From positions 1 through 10,060 of the forward strand of contig CAZKUN010000303.1 in NCBI GenBank assembly GCA_964555935.1: a DNA stretch of 10,060 bases, written 5' to 3'. The stretch is from CAZKUN01 sp964555935 (GTDB lineage: Bacteria > Armatimonadota > Zipacnadia > Zipacnadales > VGFC01). The first letter of the stretch is position 1. Each line of letters starts with the position of its first letter. Of the stretch, positions 1-7,351 are shown piece by piece. The notes under the pieces were generated by a model. That model searched no databases, was not told the DNA's origin, and saw only the letters and a program-made list of their open reading frames with translations. The position numbers and the translations under genes were made by a program.

Positions 1-84
1 GGTACACCCAGATACTAACACTGAACCTGGACTCGCTTTAGGGGGTAAGGCCAGCAGGTCTCGGCCACACGCAGCGGGAATTAG

Positions 85-116
85 TTGCCCGTCAGGCGCG
101 CTGTAGCGGCTATAGT
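85..116 (+). promoter_or_regulatory. Possible promoter with 20-bp spacer upstream of the efflux operon
   Basis: TTGCCC at 85-90 (4 of 6 to TTGACA) and TATAGT at 111-116 (5 of 6 to TATAAT) are separated by 20 bp. A 19-20 bp spacer is typical of promoters activated by MerR-family metal sensors, which would fit the operon, but the only dyad in the spacer is short (CGCT-GT-AGCG, 99-108). Transcription would begin near 123 and leave about a 34-nt leader before the ATG at 157. A second -10-like hexamer, TATGAT (118-123), lacks a good -35. The call rests on hexamer matching alone, in a phylum whose promoter consensus is unknown. Confidence 0.3.
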
Positions 117-156
117 GTATGATCGAACCGTGGGAGCAACCGTGGGCAAGGCGATA

Positions 157-579
157 ATGAGACAGTTAGTGGCAGCCGGCGTGGCAGGGCTATTCCTGCT
201 CGGGCCCGCGCACCTAGTGGGCGCGGAAGACAGCGTCTCGCCCATGGTAATACACGCCCACGGACACACAGGTGAAGCCCACTGTCTGAAGCCCGTGGCG
301 CACGTCGAGCAGCCCAACCCCGACGGCCACCACACGCATGGCCACATCCCATCGTCGACCGCACCGGGCGAGGAATGCTGCGACCCGCCGATGTGGGTCG
401 GCGTTAGTCAGGTGCGGGCATCCGCGAGCGTCTCCGTCATCGCCACGTTACCGACTGGTTCGACGGGGCAGGTACGCCCCACAGCCGCGAATACGGCGAC
501 CATTGCCGAGCCTCCACCACCGATGGCCCAGTTGTACACGCGCACATGTCGTCTCCATCGTGCCCCTCCCTCTGCCTGA
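157..579 (+). CDS. Small secreted His/Cys-rich protein, CzcI-like, first gene of the metal-efflux operon
   Basis: A 140-residue protein. Residues 1-23 look like a Sec signal peptide with a hydrophobic core (LVAAGVAGLFLLG) and likely cleavage after VGA23. The mature part carries ten His, including H33/H35/H37 as HAHGH, then H42-C43, H49, and H58/H59/H61/H63 as HHTHGH. It also has four Cys (C43, the C74-C75 pair, C131). Residues 80-125 are low-complexity Ala/Thr/Ser/Pro. I chose ATG 157 because the signal peptide starts there and AAGG lies five bases upstream; a TTG start at 85 would put a non-signal-like stretch in front and would overlap the putative promoter. Small His-rich periplasmic proteins occur upstream of czcC-type genes (CzcI in Cupriavidus), so a role in periplasmic metal binding or in modulating induction is inferred from position and composition. 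No enzymatic domain is recognised. It is 110 bp from the next gene. Confidence 0.7.
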   Translation: MRQLVAAGVAGLFLLGPAHLVGAEDSVSPMVIHAHGHTGEAHCLKPVAHVEQPNPDGHHTHGHIPSSTAPGEECCDPPMWVGVSQVRASASVSVIATLPTGSTGQVRPTAANTATIAEPPPPMAQLYTRTCRLHRAPPSA

Positions 580-673
580 CCCGCACGTAAGCCCGTAGCC
601 CCTACTTAGACACGAAACTCGACGGCCGCGAGCATTGCGTTCGGTGTGGCGCGTCGGTAGTCCCTGATCTGTT

Positions 674-682
674 GGAAAGGAG
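674..682 (+). promoter_or_regulatory. Shine-Dalgarno site deciding the outer-membrane factor start
   Basis: GGAAAGGAG lies seven bases before ATG 690. It overlaps an in-frame TTG at 672 that would add six residues, so it supports ATG 690 as the real start. The 110-bp gap behind it (580-689) shows no other feature. Confidence 0.7.
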
Positions 683-689
683 TCGCACT

Positions 690-1931
690 ATGAGTACGGC
701 AGGTACTCCACGACGTCGGACGACCATCTGCCTGCTATTGCTGGGAGCGTTGACTCTGAGCGGGGCAGCCCCGTCCCAAAGTCCCGAGACGATTGCGCTG
801 GAGGACGCGATCTCGGTGGCAATGGAACGCAGCCCACTTCTGAAGGCGGCGTCGAGCGAAATTGACGCCAGGCGCGGCGAGCGACGCTCGGCCGGCGCCA
901 TCGATCCGCTGGAACTGGAAGCCGTGCCCGCGGGAACGTTCAACGACGCCCCGATCATCGTTACCCAGACGCTAGACGTCCTCGGACAGCGGTCCGCCCG
1001 ATCGGATGTCGCCCAGGCCCAGGTCGTTGCTCAGAGCGCGGAACTCGACGCGGCGACCCTGAGCCTGAGGCGTGCCGTGAGCCTCGCCTATATCGGGCTT
1101 CAGGCGGCGATCGCCGGCGAGATGCACGCCCGACAGTCGCTGGAGATCCGAGACAGTGTCTATCAGATTGCCGGGCAGCGCTATGATTTGGGAGACGTTC
1201 CCGAGGTGCATGTATGGCGCACGGAGATTGCGCGCGACCGGGCTCAGAACGAGGTAACGAGCGCCGCCACGGCGACATCGATCGCGGGGGCTCGGCTGGC
1301 GACGGCCATCGGCCGGCCCGACGCATCGCTTCGGCCCAATGAGGGCCTATCGCTCGGTGAGTGGCCGGGCTACGACCTGGCGGAGCTGCGCGATCTTGCC
1401 ATCGAATCCCGACCCGACCTGGCGGCTCTGCGCGCTGGCGCGGCGGCCGGCCGAGCGGCAGTAGCAGTGGCCCGCCGCGAGCGTCGTCCCGACCTGGCCG
1501 TCCAGTACCGGACGGGAAAGCGTGAGGGCAGCTCAGGCACGCAGATCGGGCTTGGGCTGAGCATGCCGCTGGTTGACTGGGGGCAGATCAGTGGCTCCGT
1601 CAAGGCGGCGCGAGCCACGGTAGCTTCCCAGGAGCAGACGCTGGCCCAGGCCGAGCTGGACGCGGGCCTGGAGGTGGAAGAGGCCTATCGACAGGCGCTG
1701 TCCACGCGTGAGATAGCCGAATCGTACTCCGAGCGGATTGGGGCGCGAGCCGAGAGACTGGCCGAGGTCTTTCAGATGAGCTACGAGCGCGGCGGGAGCA
1801 CGCTCCTTGAGGTGATAGACGCGGAGGAGACGCTGACCGAGACGCAGATGTCCCGCGTACAAGCCACTGCGGACCATCGCAGCTCGCTCGTCGAGCTGCT
1901 TCACGCCGTCGGTGGACTACTGCCCGAGTAA
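690..1931 (+). CDS. TolC/CzcC-family outer-membrane efflux channel
   Basis: A 413-residue outer-membrane factor, near the usual 410-460. Its trimer would form the exit duct of the tripartite pump encoded downstream. The N-terminus has basic residues (RRR, 8-10), a hydrophobic stretch (about 11-24) and an Ala-rich cleavage region, so it should be exported by Sec. There is no lipobox, unlike many CusC/OprM relatives. The two-fold OEP repeat is visible. Repeat 1 begins with TIALEDAISVAMERSP (about 34-49). Repeat 2 begins with DLAELRDLAIESRPDLAALR (about 228-247) and ends in the coiled-coil segment near SYERGGSTLLEVIDAEETL, which contains the typical Y.RGG/G.....L.A signature. Beta-strand-like segments such as TQIGLGLSMPLVDWGQ follow the helical parts, as in TolC. 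It sits between the His-rich protein and the adaptor (35 bp gap), so co-transcription is likely. The family call is firm; metal specificity cannot be read from this subunit. Confidence 0.93.
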   Translation: MSTAGTPRRRTTICLLLLGALTLSGAAPSQSPETIALEDAISVAMERSPLLKAASSEIDARRGERRSAGAIDPLELEAVPAGTFNDAPIIVTQTLDVLGQRSARSDVAQAQVVAQSAELDAATLSLRRAVSLAYIGLQAAIAGEMHARQSLEIRDSVYQIAGQRYDLGDVPEVHVWRTEIARDRAQNEVTSAATATSIAGARLATAIGRPDASLRPNEGLSLGEWPGYDLAELRDLAIESRPDLAALRAGAAAGRAAVAVARRERRPDLAVQYRTGKREGSSGTQIGLGLSMPLVDWGQISGSVKAARATVASQEQTLAQAELDAGLEVEEAYRQALSTREIAESYSERIGARAERLAEVFQMSYERGGSTLLEVIDAEETLTETQMSRVQATADHRSSLVELLHAVGGLLPE

Positions 1932-1936
1932 CGACG

Positions 1937-1951
1937 CCCGCCAATGGCGGG
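1937..1951 (+). other. Intercistronic hairpin just upstream of the adaptor Shine-Dalgarno
   Basis: CCCGCC-AAT-GGCGGG forms a perfect six-bp stem with a three-base loop, five bases after the stop of the outer-membrane factor. It has no T-tract, so it is not a classical terminator. It ends two bases before the adaptor's Shine-Dalgarno GAGGTGA (1954-1960), six bases from ATG 1967. It may protect the mRNA end or tune relative expression of the two genes; both roles are inferred. Confidence 0.5.
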
Positions 1952-1966
1952 ACGAGGTGAAGCGAC

Positions 1967-3928
1967 ATGCTGAGCAAACTGAACTCACGATTGATCGTCA
2001 CCGTCGCCGGCACGCTGGTGCTGGCGACCACGCTGGCCATCTGGGTGTTCGCCCCGAGGCTCAGCGCGGCGGCTGAAGACGACGGCCACGCCCATGAGGC
2101 GGACGCCGGTCACGAGCACGACCACGCCGCCGATGTACCGGAGGCCGAGGCTGATGTCAACGCACATTACGACCATGAGGACGTGGTCCTCTACCAGATC
2201 GAGGGCGTGTCGGAGGATGCCATCGACACGGCCACGGTCGAGCGGGGCCGGATCAGCGCCACCGTGCTCGCGACCGGACGCATACTGCCCGACCCCGACG
2301 GTCAAGCGACGGTAAGCCCGATCGTGTCGGGTCGGGTGACGCGCCTGTGCGCGGGGATGGGCGATGCCGTCGATGCCGGCGAGACGCTGGCGATCATCGA
2401 GAGCACGGACGCAACACAGGCTTACGCGGCTCTGGACGATACGCAGGCCCGGCTGAAGTACGCCGAGCAGGAGCTGGAGCGCACGAAGAGGCTGGCGAAG
2501 GCGGGCGCGTATACGGTGAAGCCGGTTGACGAAGTGCGCCGCGAGCGAGCCGAGGTCGCGGCCGAGCTTGCGCAGCTTGTGGTTGAGCAAGAGCGAGAGC
2601 GCGAGGGAGCCAACGCCGACGTGACCGTGGCGGAGGTGGCGCTCAAGCGAGCGGTATCGGCACGGGACTTCGCGGAAGCGGAGCTGGACCGTGAGCGTGC
2701 CCTCGTCAAGGCCGGCGCGACGCACTACCCGCCGCTCGAGGCCGCGCAGGGGGATGTGGCGGAGGCAAGATCAGACGTCGCGACAAGCCAGGCGCGCCTC
2801 GTGGGCGCGGAGGGCGAGCTGAAGCGCGTCGAGGGGTTGGTGGGCCTCGGGACGGCGGCGCAGCGGGAACTCGAGGCGGCACAGACGGCCGAAGCCGAGG
2901 CCGCGGCGTCCGTAGAACGGGCGAAGGCGCAGCTACAGATCGCCGAGCAGGCAGTCGCCCGCGAGCAGAGCGTGTTTGACCAGGGCATCTACGCCGATGG
3001 TGAAGTCGAGGCGGCGGAGATGGATCTGGCCAAAGCCGAGGGCGATGTTGATGAGCACCAGGCCACGCTGGACCAAGCGAAGAGCATGGCACGGATTGCC
3101 GGTTCGGACAGCCAACAACAGGCACTTGCCGAGACCAAGCGGCGACTGGCTGCGCTCGACTCATTGCTGGACCGAGAGAAGCTCGTGGCCGAGCAAGAGC
3201 TGATGGCGGATCGCGCGATCGAGGCGCAGAAAGCGGAAATTGCCCGCGCCCGAGTGGAGCTGCAGGCGGCGCGCAACGCCGTGCGGATCTACAAGGCTCG
3301 ACGCGGCAGCAGTGGGACGGTGACCGTGCCCGTCGTGGCCCCGATTGGTGGCGTTGTGCAGGATCGGCCGGCAAAGCTGGGCGATTCGGTGGGACCGGGC
3401 AGCGTGCTGTTCACGGTTCTCGATCACCGCAAGTACTGGGCTGACATCGACATCTACGAGCGGGACCTGCCGAACATCAGAACGGGACAGCCAGTCAGAC
3501 TGTACAGCTCCGATGTGCCCGATTGGGAGCACCTCACGCACATCGACTACATCGTCCCGGTGCTTGATGAGGAGACTCGGACGGCCTGCGCTCGCGTGTT
3601 GGTGGCGGATGCGTCGGTCATGCCGGGGATGTTCGTCAACGCGGAGGTCTCGATTGGCAGCGGCGAGGAGATGCTGCTAGTACCGATTGCCGCCATAGCG
3701 GATGAGGCCACTGGAAATGCCGTCTACATCAAGTGGCCGAATGACGAGGGTTGGGAGCGACACGCGGTAGAGGTAGTAGCCCGGGATTCGCAGACGGCTG
3801 CCATCGTCGGGCCCGCGGCAGGTGCGAAAGTGGCGACCAAGGGCCTATCGCTAGTGCAGGCGGCTGTGAGAACACAAATGGCCGGCGGCGAGGGCGTTGC
3901 CACGGGCCACGAGGGCCATAACCACTGA
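1967..3928 (+). CDS. Periplasmic adaptor (membrane fusion protein) of a heavy-metal RND pump, with expanded coiled coil and His-rich ends
   Basis: A 653-residue CzcB/CusB-like adaptor, much longer than the usual roughly 350-520. Residues 8-36 are an N-terminal hydrophobic signal or anchor. Residues 40-71 are His/Asp/Glu-rich (HAHEADAGHEHDH, then HYDHED), and the last residues are GHEGHNH: candidate metal-binding tails. A barrel-sandwich (lipoyl-like) half is at about 112-146 (ATVSPIVSGRVTRL...GDAVDAGETLAIIES), with its partner at about 452-485 (VPVVAPIGGVVQDRPAKLGDSVGPGSVLFTVLD). Between them is a roughly 300-residue Ala/Glu/Arg-rich coiled coil with several tip-like motifs. A beta-barrel domain follows (about 490-565, including the family-typical VMPGMFVNAEV), then a membrane-proximal domain to about 632. 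The adaptor would link the pump to the outer-membrane channel. Shine-Dalgarno GAGGTGA supports ATG 1967. The 57-bp gap to the pump gene implies one operon. Family certain; the coiled-coil architecture is unusual. Confidence 0.92.
   Translation: MLSKLNSRLIVTVAGTLVLATTLAIWVFAPRLSAAAEDDGHAHEADAGHEHDHAADVPEAEADVNAHYDHEDVVLYQIEGVSEDAIDTATVERGRISATVLATGRILPDPDGQATVSPIVSGRVTRLCAGMGDAVDAGETLAIIESTDATQAYAALDDTQARLKYAEQELERTKRLAKAGAYTVKPVDEVRRERAEVAAELAQLVVEQEREREGANADVTVAEVALKRAVSARDFAEAELDRERALVKAGATHYPPLEAAQGDVAEARSDVATSQARLVGAEGELKRVEGLVGLGTAAQRELEAAQTAEAEAAASVERAKAQLQIAEQAVAREQSVFDQGIYADGEVEAAEMDLAKAEGDVDEHQATLDQAKSMARIAGSDSQQQALAETKRRLAALDSLLDREKLVAEQELMADRAIEAQKAEIARARVELQAARNAVRIYKARRGSSGTVTVPVVAPIGGVVQDRPAKLGDSVGPGSVLFTVLDHRKYWADIDIYERDLPNIRTGQPVRLYSSDVPDWEHLTHIDYIVPVLDEETRTACARVLVADASVMPGMFVNAEVSIGSGEEMLLVPIAAIADEATGNAVYIKWPNDEGWERHAVEVVARDSQTAAIVGPAAGAKVATKGLSLVQAAVRTQMAGGEGVATGHEGHNH
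2462..3076 (+). repeat. Tandem 45-residue coiled-coil units inside the adaptor
   Basis: Within the adaptor, residues 236-280, 281-325 and 326-370 (bases 2672-2806, 2807-2941, 2942-3076) are three gapless 45-residue units. A related first copy begins at residue 166 (base 2462) and is followed by a 25-residue longer linker. Each begins AE (A166, A236, A281, A326), has Gly exactly 14 residues later (G180, G250, G295, G340) and an acidic residue eight after that (D188, E258, E303, E348); in copies 2-4 this acidic residue is followed by AA. Copies 1-3 also share EL and R near the start. The pattern resembles the helix-turn-helix hairpin tip of RND adaptors, normally present once. A fifth, degenerate copy may lie near residues 402-430. 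The repeat is at protein level; DNA identity between units is modest. Confidence 0.65.
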
Positions 3929-3960
3929 CCGATATGCTCGGACTGACTGGACAACTCATA

Positions 3961-3980
3961 CCTCGAAGGAGAACCGAGGT
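3961..3980 (+). promoter_or_regulatory. Ribosome-binding hairpin of the RND pump gene
   Basis: CCTCG (3961-3965) pairs with CGAGG (3975-3979) around the nine-base loop AAGGAGAAC. Two Shine-Dalgarno-like elements are involved: AAGGAGA in the loop (13 bases before ATG 3986) and GAGGT at the stem's 3' side (five bases before the ATG). When folded, the well-spaced GAGGT would be partly hidden and the AAGGAG exposed but distant. This could modulate translation of the pump; the pairing is seen, the regulation is inferred. Confidence 0.4.
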
Positions 3981-3985
3981 TTCAT

Positions 3986-6900
3986 ATGCTTAACCGAGTG
4001 ATTCGTTTCTCACTGGAGCACCGGCTCATCGTCGTGTGCGCAGCCGTCGTGCTCATGCTGTACGGGGGGTATGTCACCTCCCGACTGTCCGTCGACGTGT
4101 TTCCAGACCTCAACCGTCCGCGCGTCGCGATCCTGACGGACGCCCACGGCCTGGCGCCCGAGGAGGTCGAGACGCTGGTAACTCTGCCCATCGAGAGCCT
4201 GATGAACGGCGCGACGGGCGTCAAGAGCGTGCGATCTTCGTCGTCGATTGGGTTCTCGATCGTTCACGTCGAGTTCCACTGGGGGCAAGACATCTACGTC
4301 GCGCGCCAGATCGTGGCGGAGAAGATGCAGCTCGCTCAAGAGCGCCTCCCCGAGGAGACGGCCACGATGATGGCGCCGATCTCGTCGGTGATGGGCGAGA
4401 TGATGCTGCTTGGTGTGGCCAGCACGGGCGATACGACGCCGATGGAGCTGCGGACGCTGTCTGATTGGGTGATCCGCCAGAGGCTCCTGTCGGTGCCAGG
4501 CATCGCTCAGGTCGTCACCATCGGCGGGGACCGCAAGCAGTACCAGGTCATCACCTCACCCGACCGTCTGAAACAGTACGACATCACCGTCGAAGAGCTG
4601 AGCGAGGCGGTCGCGCACTCCAACACCAACACGTCGGGCGGCTTCGTAGACCGCGGGCCGTTCGAGTTCCTGGTCCGAAATGTGGGACGGATCGAGAAGC
4701 CGGAGGACCTCGCGAAGTCCGTCATCAAGACGCGGAACGGTACGCCGGTTCGGGTCATGGACGTCGCAACCGTTCAGGAGGGCGCCCAACTCAAACGCGG
4801 GGACGCCAGCGTCAGTGGCAACTCCGCAGTGGTGATGGCCACCCTGAAGCAACCCGATGTCAACTCCATCACGCTCACAGAGGAGATCGACGCAGCGCTC
4901 GACGAGATCAGGCTGGCCCTTCCGAGCGACGTCGTCATACACACGGATATCTTTCGCCAGTCCGAGTTCATTCAGGCCTCCATTGACAACGTCACGGAGG
5001 CGCTGCGCGACGCCGCGATACTGATGGCGATCGTGCTGTTTGCATTCCTGGTGAACTGGCGGACCGTGTCGATCTGCTTCGTCTCGATCCCGCTGTCATT
5101 CGTGGTGACGGGTCTGACCTTCAAGTGGTTCGGAATGTCGGTGAACACGATGACTCTTGGCGGCTTGGCCATCGCTATCGGCATGATCGTCGACGACTCG
5201 ATCATCGGTGTTGAGAACGTCTATCGGCGCCTGATCGAAAACCGGAGCAAACCCGAGCCCGAGCCGGCGATGGAGATCATCTACCGGGCGTCGTGCGAGG
5301 TGCGCAACCCGATCGTGTTCGCGACGATCATGATCATTCTCGTGTTCCTCCCGCTGTTCGCGCTCGGCGGCATTGAGGGCCGGATGTTCATCCCTCTCGG
5401 GATCGCCTACATGGTGTCTCTGTTGGCGTCGCTCGTCGTAGCGCTGACGGTCGTGCCGGCCCTGTCATACTACCTGCTACGCAACACCAGTCGAGACCAC
5501 GATGACAGCGCCCTTGTGCGGGTGCTCAAGCGCGCCCAGGCGGCGCTACTGCCGTGGCACATCCGCCGTCCGTGGATGGTGATCGGCGGCGCCGTCATAC
5601 TCATTGTCGTCTCGACGGTTGTGGGACTACGATTGGGCCGCGAGTTCCTGCCGGGGTTCAACGAGGGCACGCTCACGATCACAGCCATGGCTCCACCGGG
5701 CACGAGCTTCACCGAGGGCAATCGGATCGGGACGATGATCGAGGAGCAGTTGCTGCAGATCCCGGAAGTCCGCTCAACGGCCCGCCGAACCGGACGCGCC
5801 GAAGAGAGCGAGCACGCCCACGGGGTCAATGCTTCGGAGATCGACGTTGCTCTGTGGACACGGGATGCTCTGAAGGGCGACCACACGGGAGCAGGCCGGC
5901 AGCCTCCGAAGAAGATCCGGAAGCGCGAAGAGATCCAAGATGAGGTGCGCGAGCGTTTGGCCACCATTCCCGGTGTCTTCTACGACATCGGGCAGCCGCT
6001 CTCCCACCGTCTCGATCACCTCCTCAGCGGGGTGCGGACGCAGGTCGCGGTGAAGCTGTTTGGGGCCGACCACCAACTCATCCGCATTCTGGCCGAGCGG
6101 ATCCGGAAGGAAATGGACCAGGTGGAGGGAGTCGTCGACCTGTACGTCGAGCCACAGGTGAGCATCCCACAGCTCCGGATCGTGATCGACCGCGACGCCT
6201 GCTCGCGCTACGGGGTCGAGGTGTTCGAGGCGGTCGAGATGCTCGAGACCGCGCTTCACGGGCACGAGGTGACGCAAGTCCTTGACGAGCAACGCACCTT
6301 TGACGTGATTGTCCGGTTCGACGAACGCGTGCGGGGATCTATCGAGAGCATCTCGAGCATGGTGGTAGACACGCCCACCGGCGTGCGCGTGCCGCTGTCT
6401 CAGCTTGCGCAAATCGAGGAAGCCCTCGGACCGAACACGATCAACCGGGAGAATGTGCAGCGTCGGATCGTGATACAGTGCAACACGTCCGGGCGCGATC
6501 TCAACAGCGTCATCCAGGACATCCAGGGCCGCGTCGTGGCCTTGCAGGGCGAGTCGACCTGGCCGCAGGGGTACTTCGTAGAGTATGGCGGGCAGTTCGA
6601 GAGCCAGCAGAGCGCGTCGCGCCAGATCATGCTGCTGAGCTTGATCGTCATCGCGGCAATCGCAATGCTGCTGTATGTCGCCCTCGGGTCGATACGCGCG
6701 ACGGCTATCGTGCTGGTGAACCTGCCGTTGGCGATGGTCGGGGGCGTGCTGGCTCTCTGGGTGACGGGATCGACACTGTCGGTCGCCTCGCTGATCGGCT
6801 TCATCACGTTGCTGGGGATCGCGACGCGCAACGGGATCATGATGATCTCGCACTACATGCACCTCATGCGTCACGAGGGCGAGGTCTTCAGCGAGGCGAT

Positions 6901-7150
6901 GATCCTGCGTGGAACGCGCGAGCGGCTGCGCCCGGTCCTCATGACGGCCATCGTCTCCGCTCTGGCGATGGTGCCGCTGGCGTTGGGGGCGGGCGAGACG
7001 GGGAAGGAGATCCTCCACCCACTTGCAGTCGTCATCCTCGGCGGACTGATGACGTCGACGGTCCTCGACCAGCTTGTTACGCCGACGCTGTTCATGCGGT
7101 TTGGCGAGTTCGAGGAGGTCCACGTGTTGGCGGAGGACCCCGCCGAGTAG
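3986..7150 (+). CDS. Heavy-metal efflux RND pump, CzcA/CusA family (inner membrane)
   Basis: A complete 1054-residue proton-driven RND pump of the heavy-metal (HME) branch. It begins with TM1 (about 13-32) and the family signature SVDVFPDLNRPRVAILTDA (35-53). TM2-6 lie around 340-495, TM7 around 530-548 and TM8-12 from about 880 to 1035. Periplasmic-loop hallmarks are GVNASEID (613-620) and SHRLDHLLSGVR (673-684). The TM4 region reads GGLAIAIG-MIVDDSIIGVEN (392-411): D403/D404 and E410 are present, but the DFG of classical CzcA is AIG. Of the CusA copper ligands M573/M623/M672, my hand alignment puts His677 at the last and Ile619 near the second; M568 lies near the first. That argues against a Cu(I)/Ag(I) pump of CusA type and leaves Zn/Co/Cd/Ni more likely, as an inference. 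It is the last gene of the operon; an 11-bp gap leads to a strong hairpin. The family call is very firm, the substrate is open. Confidence 0.95.
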   Translation: MLNRVIRFSLEHRLIVVCAAVVLMLYGGYVTSRLSVDVFPDLNRPRVAILTDAHGLAPEEVETLVTLPIESLMNGATGVKSVRSSSSIGFSIVHVEFHWGQDIYVARQIVAEKMQLAQERLPEETATMMAPISSVMGEMMLLGVASTGDTTPMELRTLSDWVIRQRLLSVPGIAQVVTIGGDRKQYQVITSPDRLKQYDITVEELSEAVAHSNTNTSGGFVDRGPFEFLVRNVGRIEKPEDLAKSVIKTRNGTPVRVMDVATVQEGAQLKRGDASVSGNSAVVMATLKQPDVNSITLTEEIDAALDEIRLALPSDVVIHTDIFRQSEFIQASIDNVTEALRDAAILMAIVLFAFLVNWRTVSICFVSIPLSFVVTGLTFKWFGMSVNTMTLGGLAIAIGMIVDDSIIGVENVYRRLIENRSKPEPEPAMEIIYRASCEVRNPIVFATIMIILVFLPLFALGGIEGRMFIPLGIAYMVSLLASLVVALTVVPALSYYLLRNTSRDHDDSALVRVLKRAQAALLPWHIRRPWMVIGGAVILIVVSTVVGLRLGREFLPGFNEGTLTITAMAPPGTSFTEGNRIGTMIEEQLLQIPEVRSTARRTGRAEESEHAHGVNASEIDVALWTRDALKGDHTGAGRQPPKKIRKREEIQDEVRERLATIPGVFYDIGQPLSHRLDHLLSGVRTQVAVKLFGADHQLIRILAERIRKEMDQVEGVVDLYVEPQVSIPQLRIVIDRDACSRYGVEVFEAVEMLETALHGHEVTQVLDEQRTFDVIVRFDERVRGSIESISSMVVDTPTGVRVPLSQLAQIEEALGPNTINRENVQRRIVIQCNTSGRDLNSVIQDIQGRVVALQGESTWPQGYFVEYGGQFESQQSASRQIMLLSLIVIAAIAMLLYVALGSIRATAIVLVNLPLAMVGGVLALWVTGSTLSVASLIGFITLLGIATRNGIMMISHYMHLMRHEGEVFSEAMILRGTRERLRPVLMTAIVSALAMVPLALGAGETGKEILHPLAVVILGGLMTSTVLDQLVTPTLFMRFGEFEEVHVLAEDPAE

Positions 7151-7161
7151 AGCAGGTGGAA

Positions 7162-7197
7162 ACAGACCGGGCGAGACGACCGTCTCCCCCGGTCTGT
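7162..7197 (+). terminator. Strong terminator-like hairpin after the RND pump gene
   Basis: ACAGACCGGG (7162-7171) pairs perfectly with CCCGGTCTGT (7188-7197). After a C.C mismatch, GAGAC (7173-7177) pairs with GTCTC (7182-7186), closing a four-base loop. That gives 15 bp of stem starting 12 bases after the pump stop codon. The downstream sequence GGTTGTCCTTCC is only moderately T-rich and lies mostly inside the IS end, so any original T-tract may have been displaced by the insertion. The stem works on both strands. Confidence 0.7.
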
Positions 7198-7200
7198 GGT

Positions 7201-7224
7201 TGTCCTTCCCGAAAACGCATGGCG
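7201..7224 (+). repeat. IS left terminal inverted repeat
   Basis: Begins TGTCCTTCCCGAAAACG. It matches the reverse complement of 8155-8178 at 19 of 24 positions, with mismatches at positions 6, 15, 17, 20 and 22. It starts immediately after the hairpin of the pump operon. Confidence 0.75.
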
Positions 7225-7351
7225 GTGTTTGGGGTTAGGAATCGCTGGCACGCGCCAATACCGGTCGGGAGAACGCGTGGCTGGGCAATCGTCCATGGTC
7301 ACAGCGAAGCCAAGTGCAGAGCGGTTGCCAGACGGGCTGGGAGGGATGGCG

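Noticed and set aside
1..84. Gene end, RNA gene or regulator in the left edge
   Set aside because: No open frame, tRNA-like fold or clear hairpin is visible in these bases.
85..156. TTG start at 85 for the His-rich protein
   Set aside because: It would hide the signal peptide behind 24 atypical residues; ATG 157 has a better context.
2706..3374. 222-residue frame antisense to the adaptor
   Set aside because: Pro/Arg/Ser-rich product typical of antisense reading of a GC-rich coiled-coil gene.
5774..7123. 449-residue open frame antisense to the RND pump
   Set aside because: His/Arg/Asp-rich low-complexity product without a recognisable domain, fully opposite a strongly conserved pump gene; a GC-rich shadow frame.
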